Program-made: the position numbers and the translations under genes
Notes under the pieces: model-generated
What the model was told of the DNA's origin: nothing
Database searches by the model: none
Seen by the model: only the letters and a program-made list of their open reading frames with translations
Source of the DNA: JALQTD01 sp965657495
GTDB lineage: Bacteria; Bacteroidota; Bacteroidia; Flavobacteriales_D; Sanyastnellaceae
Reading direction: 5' to 3'
NCBI GenBank assembly: GCA_965657495.1
Contig: CBFHPD010000152.1
Location: 1-7,458, forward strand
DNA: 7,458 bases
In this document: positions 1 through 6,467 of the stretch, one piece after another
Position numbering within the stretch: the stretch's first letter is position 1
Layout of the letters: each line of letters begins with the position of its first letter

Positions 1-2
1 TC

Positions 3-1406
3 GACATCGTGTTTAACCCCGCCGATTTGCCCAACCCCGTCCTGAAAATGTACTGGGAAAACGGGGCCCCCGCCCCTAACAACCCGTGGTTCAACGTGGA
101 GGCACCGCACGCCCTCAACTGGTTCTTCGACTTCAACCACGAGTCCGGGGCCACGAAGGAGTTCACCAAGCGCGTACTGGATTACTGGGTGGAGGAATAC
201 CACGCCGACGGTTACCGCCTCGATTTCACGCAAGGCATGTCCCAAACCCCCAATGGTACCGGCGCCTACGACCAGTCGCGCATCAACCTGCTCCTCGATT
301 ACGGCAACCACGTCTGGAACCAGGACGACGGGGTGTACATGATCTTGGAGCACTGGTGCGACACGAATGAGGAAACGGTGTTGACGAACAACGGATTCAT
401 GGTTTGGTCCAACTCCACCCACGACTACCAAGAAGCCGCCATGGGCTACCCCTCGAACCTCAGCTGGGCGAACTACCAAAGCCACGGCTTCACGCAAATG
501 GGCGCCGTCTCCTACCCCGAGTCCCACGACGAGGAGCGCCTCATGTACAAGAACCTCAACTTCGCCGCATCCACCGGGGATTACGACGCGGGCGACCTCG
601 AGACGGCCCTCTCGCGGATGGAGGCCATCCAGTGCTTCAACTTGCCGCTGCCGGGGCCGAAGATGCTGTGGCAGTTCACGGAATTGGGCTACGATTACAG
701 CATCAACACGTGCTCCGATGGGGTGACCATCGCGGATGCCTGCCGGGTGGAGGCCAAACCCGTGCGCTGGGATTACCGCGACAACCCCCAACGCTACAAC
801 ATCCACCGCGTCATCGCGGGACTCGCCCACCTCAAGCGCAACTACCCCACGTTCTCCTCGACCGATTTCAACTGGGACGTGGGCGGCATGGGCAAGCGCC
901 TCCTGCTGTACCACCCGGACATGGACGCCGTGGTCAACGCGAACTTCAACACGGCGCCCATCGACATGGTGCCCGGGTTTTCGCACACCGGCACGTGGTA
1001 CGATTACTTCACGGGAGAGGCCATCGAAGTGACCGACATTTTCGCGGCCCAAACCTTCGCCCCCGGCGAGTACCATGTGTACCTCGATGAGCCGGTGGAG
1101 TGCCCGGTGCAATTGGTCGGCGTGAGCGAAGTGGACGGAGCGTTGGAGCCGTTGGCGGTTTGGCCCGTTCCGGCGGCTGACCAGCTGCAGTACCGGTTGC
1201 AACTCCCCGCCGCGGGAGCGTACACCGTGCGCGTGCTCGATGCCACGGGCCGCACCCAGCACTTCGCCCAGCGCACCGCCTACCGCAACGGGGAAATCAC
1301 CGACCGGATCGGCCTGGAAAACTGGCCCGACGGCATGTACTTCCTGGTCGTGTCCCAAGGTGAATACCAAACCGCCCAACGCTTCTTAAAGGCGGTGAAT
1401 AACTGA
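3..1406 (+). CDS. GH13 alpha-amylase-family glycoside hydrolase with C-terminal T9SS sorting domain (5' partial)
   Basis: The reading frame is open to the window edge, so this is the C-terminal 467 codons of a longer secreted enzyme; the GTG at 9 is internal, not a start. Counting that Val as residue 1, GH13 motifs appear in order: a region I-like DIVFNP at the edge, region II GYRLDFTQG with R70 and nucleophile D72, region III ILEHW with acid/base E114, and region IV ESHDEER with D174. WQFTELGYDYS (about 221-231) is typical of Bacteroidota extracellular alpha-amylases. A beta-rich domain C follows (about 295-364). Residues about 380-465 form a type A T9SS sorting domain: WPVPAADQLQ, a VRVLDATGR strand, LENWPDGMYFLVV, and a final RFLKAVNN. 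I infer hydrolysis of alpha-1,4-glucans outside the cell or on its surface, feeding the SusC/SusD system downstream. The usual region I His is Pro here. The family call is firm; exact specificity (amylase, pullulanase-like or maltogenic) is not readable. Confidence 0.93.
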   Translation, partial: DIVFNPADLPNPVLKMYWENGAPAPNNPWFNVEAPHALNWFFDFNHESGATKEFTKRVLDYWVEEYHADGYRLDFTQGMSQTPNGTGAYDQSRINLLLDYGNHVWNQDDGVYMILEHWCDTNEETVLTNNGFMVWSNSTHDYQEAAMGYPSNLSWANYQSHGFTQMGAVSYPESHDEERLMYKNLNFAASTGDYDAGDLETALSRMEAIQCFNLPLPGPKMLWQFTELGYDYSINTCSDGVTIADACRVEAKPVRWDYRDNPQRYNIHRVIAGLAHLKRNYPTFSSTDFNWDVGGMGKRLLLYHPDMDAVVNANFNTAPIDMVPGFSHTGTWYDYFTGEAIEVTDIFAAQTFAPGEYHVYLDEPVECPVQLVGVSEVDGALEPLAVWPVPAADQLQYRLQLPAAGAYTVRVLDATGRTQHFAQRTAYRNGEITDRIGLENWPDGMYFLVVSQGEYQTAQRFLKAVNN

Positions 1407-1410
1407 ATTT

Positions 1411-1441
1411 TTGAGAAGGTGTAAAAATGACACCTTCTTGA
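1411..1441 (+). terminator. Hairpin after the amylase gene, probable terminator or attenuator
   Basis: A perfect 9-bp inverted repeat (AGAAGGTGT at 1414-1422, ACACCTTCT at 1430-1438) encloses a 7-nt loop. Two G-T pairs and one T-A pair can extend it to 12 bp. It begins five bases after the amylase stop codon, the expected place for a terminator. The downstream tract (ATTAAGTTTGT) is only moderately T-rich, so termination may be leaky. The hairpin could instead stabilise the 3' end of the amylase mRNA. Confidence 0.55.
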
Positions 1442-1442
1442 T

Positions 1443-1450
1443 TAAGTTTG
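1443..1450 (+). promoter_or_regulatory. Bacteroidota-type -7 promoter element for the SusC operon
   Basis: TAAGTTTG matches the Bacteroidota housekeeping -7 consensus TAnnTTTG at all six fixed positions and is correctly placed and oriented before the SusC gene. The consensus -33 TTG is not clear: the best-spaced candidate is GTG at 1419-1421, 21 nt upstream and inside the hairpin stem. Transcription would start near 1454-1456, leaving a leader of only about 14-16 nt. That leader is A-rich (ending in ACCAACAAC before ATG) with no Shine-Dalgarno sequence, as is usual in this phylum. Confidence 0.55.
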
Positions 1451-1469
1451 TCCCAATCAAACCAACAAC

Positions 1470-4400
1470 ATGCGCAATCACATCATCCTGGCCCTGGTGG
1501 GCGCTGCGATGAGCACCGCGGCGTGGGGCCAGACCCTGAAGGGGAAAGTCACCGACGTGAACAATGCTCCGCTGCCCTCGGCCTCTGTCATCGCCAATGG
1601 CGGTGCGAAGGGCGTCTTCACTGACCTGGACGGCAATTACACCTTGACGCTTTCGCCCGGCTCGCACACGGTTGATTACAGCTTCATCGGCTACTTGAAG
1701 GACACCCGCGAAATCGAGTTGGCGGCAGGCCAAACCCTGGAAATCAACGTGCAACTGAAGGAGGATGCCGTCATGATCGAGGACGTCGTGGTTGTCGGCT
1801 ACGGGGTCCAGCGCGCAAAGGAGGTCACCGGTTCCATCACGTCGGTCGATTCCAAGCAGATCACAGCGGTGCAGACCCCGTCGTTCGAAGCCGCTCTCCA
1901 AGGGCAGGCCGCTGGGGTGCAGGTCTCCCAATCGTCCGGCATTGCCGGCGCCCCCTCGCTCATCCGGGTTCGGGGGGTGGCCTCCGTTTCGGCCGCTGGT
2001 GACCCGCTCTACGTGGTGGACGGCATTCCGATCACGCAGGACTACTTCCTCCGCGGCAATTCCGGTGCGCTGAACAACAACCCGCTCGCCGCCATCAACC
2101 CCAACGACATCGAGTCCGTGGAGATCCTGAAGGACGCGGCCGCCACCGGCATCTACGGTTCGCGCGGGGCGAACGGGGTCATCCTCATCACCACCAAGCG
2201 CGGCCGCAAGGGCACGAGCTTCGAATTCAGTTCGCGCGCGGGACTCGCTACCCCGGCCACGTTGCCGAACATGATGAGCACGGAACAGTATTTGGCCCTG
2301 CGGCAAGAAGCTTGGGAAAACGACGGCGGCACGGGCTACGTTTGGCTCCCCAACATGACCAGCGCTGCGGACGACGCGGAAACCCGCAAGGAGGCTTACT
2401 TGAACGCCTTGGGCACGAACACCGATTGGGTGGACCAAACCATCGGCACCGGCGTCAAGCACGCCTACAGCTTCGGCGCCCGCAAAGGCGGAGAGAACTA
2501 CAACTTCTACGGCGGCATCAGCTACGACAACAATGAGAGCTACCTGCTCGGCAACAGCTACGAGCGCATCAGCGGCCGGGCGAACCTTGACTTCACCCCC
2601 ACCGAGTGGATGACGGTGCTCGCGAGCGCGTCGCTCTCCCAAGGACGGAACAACCGCGTCGACGCGGCGTGGTCCGGAGGCCTCGGCGACGCGATGTCCA
2701 ACGCACTGCCCTACTACCCTGTTTACTACGACGAGGCCGAGATTTCGGCGGGGGGAGACACCTTGCACCAAGCGGGCGAGTACTTCCTTTGGTTCGACGA
2801 ATGGGGCGGTACGAAAAACCCCACGGCTGTGCGCGAATTGAAGCGCTGGCGGAGCACCGAAAACCGGTCCATCAACAACGTCCAGGTCATCCTCTCCCCC
2901 ATCGAAGACTTGAATGTGAAGGTGAGCGGCGGTTTTGACTACCTGCACCTCCGCGACGATCAGTACAACCCCGGTGGCCTGAGCATCACCACGGACTTGG
3001 GGAGCGCAAACCGTTACGCGAACTACGTTTTGAACTGGAACACGAGCGCCACGGCGGACTACTACTGGGAACTCGATGATACGCAGAGCCTGTCGTTCCT
3101 GCTCGGCACGGAATTCCAGCGGACCGACAACTACGGCTACAGCCTCTTCTACCCCGACGTGAGCGGCCCTGTCTTCGAGGTGGACTCGCTGTTGACGGAC
3201 GCCACGGAGGTCAACCGAACGCAAAACAACCCGAGCCAGCACAGCTTCCTGTCATACTTCGGCCGGGTCAACTACACGCTGAAAGATCGCTACTTCTTCC
3301 AAGGAACGGCGCGGGTGGACGGCAGCTCGCGGTTTGGCCGGGAGAGCCGCTACGGCTTCTTCCCGTCGCTTTCAGCCGGTTGGGTGATGAGCGACGAGGA
3401 TTGGTTCCATTCGGAGCAAATCAGTTTCCTGAAGTTGCGGACGAGCTGGGGCAAAACCGGGAACGCTGCCTTGCCGGACTATGCGCGGTTTGGCACCTAT
3501 TCCGCCCGCGACAACGGCATCACCTACGCCACGGACAGCATCCTCTTCCCCTTGCAGCCAGAAAACCCGAGCCTGCGCTGGGAAACGTCACGGACGTTCG
3601 ATGCTTCGGTGGAACTGGGCCTGTGGCAAGACCGCGTCACCCTCGAGCTCGCCGGGTACCACAAGCTGTCGAAAGACGTCTTGATGAACGTCAGCACCCC
3701 GGCCAGCACGGGCTTCACGAACTACTGGGACAACGTGGCGACCATCTTGAACCGCGGCATCGAATTCTCCATCAAGTCGCGGAACATGGTGGGCGCCTTC
3801 GAATGGACGACGGACCTCAACCTCGCCCGGAACTACAACGAATTGGTCGACATCGGCAACTACACACCCGACGCGGTGAGCGGCGGTACGAACGACTCGC
3901 GCGTCATCGTCGGCAAGCCCGTGGGCTCGTTCTACCTCGTGGAGCACAGCCACGTGGACCCCGATAACGGGCTGCCGGTGTACCTCGACCTCGATGGCAA
4001 CGAGACGTACGATTACAACAACGACATCCGCAAATACGTGGGCGACGGGTTGCCCGACCTCATCGGCGGGATGAACAACACTTTCCGTTGGAAAAACTGG
4101 GACCTCAGCGCCTTGGCTACGTTCAGCTTGGGAGCGAAGATTTTCGACTCCTCGGCGAAGCGCCAACTCGGGGTGGTCTCCGGTTGGAACATGCGCACGG
4201 AGAAGCTCGATCGGTGGCGGCAGCCGGGCGATGAGGCGACTTACCCGCGCTTGACCCTCGATGAAACCACGTACAGCTTGCCCGCGGGTTTCCCGTGGTG
4301 GAACACAAGCTTGTTTGTCTACGACGCTTCGTACCTCCGCTTGCGGAACGTGACCCTCGGCTACAACGTGCCCAACTTCAGCGCAGTGGGCCGCGAATTC

Positions 4401-4583
4401 AGCAGCTTCCGCGTCGCACTCAACGTGACCAACGTCTTCACCATCACCAACTTCCCCGGACTCGACCCGGAAGTGGTGCGGGACTTTGAGAACGCGCAAG
4501 ACCGGAACATGAGCCCTAATGTGACGTACTTGACGCCGCCGCAGGAGCGCGCCTTCACCTTGAGCATCACCACCAACTTTTGA
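1470..4583 (+). CDS. SusC-like TonB-dependent outer-membrane glycan transporter (SusC/RagA family)
   Basis: This 1037-residue protein imports oligosaccharides across the outer membrane using TonB-ExbBD energy, working with the SusD-like lid encoded next. In order: a signal peptide (1-20, cleavage likely at AWG|Q), a carboxypeptidase-regulatory-like beta-sandwich (about 22-97, with GVFTDLDGNYTL), a TonB-box-like segment IEDVVVVGYG (103-112), the plug domain (about 118-245), and a beta-barrel to the C-terminal aromatic residue (FTLSITTNF). Plug hallmarks are LYVVDGIPI (180-188) and the INPNDIESVEILKDAAATGIYGSRG block (from 209). Length is normal for the family. There is no STN domain before the regulatory-like domain, so it is not expected to signal through an anti-sigma factor. 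The ATG at 1470 is preferred because it begins a good signal peptide and follows an A-rich leader. Alpha-glucan as substrate is inferred from the neighbouring GH13 enzyme, not from the protein itself. Confidence 0.97.
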   Translation: MRNHIILALVGAAMSTAAWGQTLKGKVTDVNNAPLPSASVIANGGAKGVFTDLDGNYTLTLSPGSHTVDYSFIGYLKDTREIELAAGQTLEINVQLKEDAVMIEDVVVVGYGVQRAKEVTGSITSVDSKQITAVQTPSFEAALQGQAAGVQVSQSSGIAGAPSLIRVRGVASVSAAGDPLYVVDGIPITQDYFLRGNSGALNNNPLAAINPNDIESVEILKDAAATGIYGSRGANGVILITTKRGRKGTSFEFSSRAGLATPATLPNMMSTEQYLALRQEAWENDGGTGYVWLPNMTSAADDAETRKEAYLNALGTNTDWVDQTIGTGVKHAYSFGARKGGENYNFYGGISYDNNESYLLGNSYERISGRANLDFTPTEWMTVLASASLSQGRNNRVDAAWSGGLGDAMSNALPYYPVYYDEAEISAGGDTLHQAGEYFLWFDEWGGTKNPTAVRELKRWRSTENRSINNVQVILSPIEDLNVKVSGGFDYLHLRDDQYNPGGLSITTDLGSANRYANYVLNWNTSATADYYWELDDTQSLSFLLGTEFQRTDNYGYSLFYPDVSGPVFEVDSLLTDATEVNRTQNNPSQHSFLSYFGRVNYTLKDRYFFQGTARVDGSSRFGRESRYGFFPSLSAGWVMSDEDWFHSEQISFLKLRTSWGKTGNAALPDYARFGTYSARDNGITYATDSILFPLQPENPSLRWETSRTFDASVELGLWQDRVTLELAGYHKLSKDVLMNVSTPASTGFTNYWDNVATILNRGIEFSIKSRNMVGAFEWTTDLNLARNYNELVDIGNYTPDAVSGGTNDSRVIVGKPVGSFYLVEHSHVDPDNGLPVYLDLDGNETYDYNNDIRKYVGDGLPDLIGGMNNTFRWKNWDLSALATFSLGAKIFDSSAKRQLGVVSGWNMRTEKLDRWRQPGDEATYPRLTLDETTYSLPAGFPWWNTSLFVYDASYLRLRNVTLGYNVPNFSAVGREFSSFRVALNVTNVFTITNFPGLDPEVVRDFENAQDRNMSPNVTYLTPPQERAFTLSITTNF

Positions 4584-4588
4584 GCACC

Positions 4589-5956
4589 ATGAAACTCCTT
4601 AACTACTTTTTGGCAGGAGCGCTCCTCGTGGGGATGGCCTCTTGCGACCGGCTCCTCGACTTCGAGCCGGGGGACGTGATCCTTGCGGAGGATGCGATCC
4701 AAACCCCGGACGACCTGCAACGCCTGCTCGTCAGTTCCTACGACGTCTTGGCCAACCTCTATGGGGGCCGAGTTCAAATCATCAACGAATTGCGGGGCGA
4801 CAACTTCGGTGCTCCGGACAACAGTTTGGACTTCAACGCGGTATACAACCGGGAAACCACCTTCTTCACCGGCATCAACGGCGGCGCATACACCGACTTC
4901 TACTACGCCATCTACCGCTCGAACGTGATGATCGAGAACTTCGATCTGGTCGAAGGTTTGGACGCGGAGGAGCGGAACCGCATGGAGGCCGAAGCGCGTT
5001 TCATCCGGGCGGTGTGCCACTGGGGCGCTGTGAAGTTGTTCGCGCAGCCTTACGGGTACACGGAGGACAATGCGCACCTCGGCGTGCCGTTGCGCTTGGA
5101 GACGTCGCAAGAGCCGCTTCCTCGGGCCACCGTGGGGGCCGTTTACGACGCCATCCTCGAAGACTTGGCGTTTGCCGCGGAGAACTTGCCGGAAGAGAAC
5201 GGCGTGTACGCCACCAAATGGTCGGCGTTGGGCTACCTCGCGCAAGTGAATTTCTTGATGCTGAACTGGCAGGCCGCGGCGGATTACGCCACCGAAGTCA
5301 TCAACTCCGGAGCGTTTGCGCTGGACACTGACCTCGATCGGTACGAGGCGGACATCGTGAACCCGGAAACGGTGTTTGGCATTGTCAGCCGCATCCAGGA
5401 CAACCGGAGCACCTCGTTCCGCGACAACCTGCGCAGCGACAACACCCCGTCGCCGCAGCTCAGCTTCAGCGAGGACTTCAATTTCTTCATGAGCCTTTCA
5501 GGCGGGGGGGATGCGCGCTCCACGTGGATCACCAACACCGGCGCGCGTTACCTGTGCAACCGCTTCAACGACAAGGAGTACTTCAATGTGCCCGTTGTGC
5601 ATTTGACGGGGTTGCATCTGTTGCGGGCGGAGGCGCTGGCGGAATTGGGCGGCGATTTGTCCACGGCCATTGCGGACGTGAACGCCATCCGTGACCGGGC
5701 CTTCGGTGCCGGCAACAACCCGTTGAGCGCGGATGCCACGGCCACCGAGGTGCGGGATGCGGCCCGTGACGAGTTCCGCAAAGAAACGGTGTGTGAAGGC
5801 CAATGGACGGACCAGCTGGTCCGCCGTGGCGTCATGGGCGAGGACATCGAAATCCGCGGCGCCCCCTGGGACTGCGCCGGCATGGCCCTCCAGTTCTCCA
5901 ACTCTGAAACGACCGCTGCAGGCTTTGTGTTGAACGAAGAAGGCGGTTGCCAATAA
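4589..5956 (+). CDS. SusD-like surface glycan-binding lipoprotein (SusD/RagB family)
   Basis: This 455-residue lipoprotein is the expected partner of the SusC-like transporter: it sits over the barrel at the cell surface and captures glycan. It has a lipoprotein signal peptide with lipid-attachment Cys19 (GMAS|C), then the usual CDRLLDFEPGD start. SusD landmarks are the N-terminal TPDDLQRLLVSSYDVLANLY helix (about 40-58), EARFIRAVCHWGAVKLFAQPYG (about 135-156), the TPR-like AEALAELGG...AIADVNAIRDRAFG region (about 347-373), and RKETVCEGQWTDQLVRRG (about 397-414), a variant of the family's RRxELxFEGxRxxDLxR motif. The C-terminus ends NEEGGCQ. Five bases separate it from the SusC stop, so translation is probably coupled. 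I chose ATG 4589 over the in-frame TTG at 4580 because it gives a compact basic n-region (MKLLNYF) and does not overlap the SusC stop. Length is at the low end for the family. Confidence 0.95.
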   Translation: MKLLNYFLAGALLVGMASCDRLLDFEPGDVILAEDAIQTPDDLQRLLVSSYDVLANLYGGRVQIINELRGDNFGAPDNSLDFNAVYNRETTFFTGINGGAYTDFYYAIYRSNVMIENFDLVEGLDAEERNRMEAEARFIRAVCHWGAVKLFAQPYGYTEDNAHLGVPLRLETSQEPLPRATVGAVYDAILEDLAFAAENLPEENGVYATKWSALGYLAQVNFLMLNWQAAADYATEVINSGAFALDTDLDRYEADIVNPETVFGIVSRIQDNRSTSFRDNLRSDNTPSPQLSFSEDFNFFMSLSGGGDARSTWITNTGARYLCNRFNDKEYFNVPVVHLTGLHLLRAEALAELGGDLSTAIADVNAIRDRAFGAGNNPLSADATATEVRDAARDEFRKETVCEGQWTDQLVRRGVMGEDIEIRGAPWDCAGMALQFSNSETTAAGFVLNEEGGCQ

Positions 5957-5966
5957 CCCGAACACG

Positions 5967-6461
5967 ATGAAACAATTCCAAACATATGGCGCGCTCGCCG
6001 CACTGTTCGCGCTCGCTGGGGCCGCCATCCTATCGGGATGCAAGCCCGAAATCAACGGCGAGTTGGGCGAGCCCTTCGACAAGGTTGTGGGCATGACCGG
6101 CACCTGGGAACTCCAGGCGTTCACCCAGCAGGACCTGAACAGCCCGGTGAAAGAGGTGCGGGATTTGAGCTCCTTTTACCTCAACGGCGTGGCCACGCCG
6201 CTGCAGCTGACCTTCGACGCCGACGGCACGTACGATGTCGCGCTCGAGATCGGCAAGAACTACTTCGGTGAGGGCGGCACGTGGTCGTTCGATGATCCGG
6301 AATACCCGTCCTTCCTTGAATTGTACGCCTCGGACACGCTGGTGTACAATTTGGGCAGCATGGTCCGTCCGTTTGACACCGAGTTGAACATCGAATACCG
6401 CCGGGAATGCGGCGCGACGACGACGGTGGTCTACACGTTCACTTTCAACCGTTTGAACTGA
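5967..6461 (+). CDS. Small lipoprotein with lipocalin-like/DUF5004-type domain, polysaccharide utilisation locus accessory
   Basis: This 164-residue protein has a clear lipoprotein signal peptide (MKQF, hydrophobic stretch, lipobox ILSG|C with Cys25), so it should be anchored in a membrane, probably at the surface like its neighbour. The mature part is short and predicted beta-rich: GTWELQAFTQQD (45-56), LTFDADGTYDV (81-91), GGTWSFDDPEYPSFLEL (103-119) and a C-terminal CGATTTVVYTFTFNR (148-162). The repeated 'G-T-W ... tF..dGtY ... GtWsfdd' layout resembles lipocalin-like domains such as DUF5004, found beside SusC/SusD genes in Bacteroidota; I recognise this by pattern only. It follows the SusD gene by 10 nt and belongs to the same operon. 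The molecular role is unknown; glycan binding at the surface is an inference from position. Cys148 is the only cysteine left besides the lipidated one. Confidence 0.85.
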   Translation: MKQFQTYGALAALFALAGAAILSGCKPEINGELGEPFDKVVGMTGTWELQAFTQQDLNSPVKEVRDLSSFYLNGVATPLQLTFDADGTYDVALEIGKNYFGEGGTWSFDDPEYPSFLELYASDTLVYNLGSMVRPFDTELNIEYRRECGATTTVVYTFTFNRLN

Positions 6462-6467
6462 TCCGTG

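Noticed and set aside
9..11. GTG at 9 as the amylase start codon
   Set aside because: The frame is open upstream to base 3 and this Val is the middle of a conserved GH13 region I strand (DIVFN), so the true start lies before the window.
86..1090. Overlapping + strand frames inside the amylase gene (86-370, 404-1090, 736-1032)
   Set aside because: Arg/Pro-rich frame-shifted translations of the GH13 gene, which itself keeps all catalytic motifs in one continuous frame. They do not indicate a frameshift.
1413..1439. Hairpin as a riboswitch or RNA thermometer for SusC
   Set aside because: It is one simple stem-loop lying upstream of the predicted transcription start, right after the amylase stop; a terminator or attenuator explains it more simply.
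1386..3242. A 618-codon open frame on the minus strand, antisense to the SusC gene
   Set aside because: Its translation is Val/Arg/Ala-rich low-information sequence with no domain, signal peptide or family pattern. Long antisense open frames are expected opposite GC-rich genes, and SusC on the + strand is unambiguous.
3588..5245. Two long minus-strand open frames (3588-4499 and 4361-5245)
   Set aside because: Both lie opposite the well-supported SusC and SusD genes, have the same Val/Arg-rich shadow composition and no recognisable motif.
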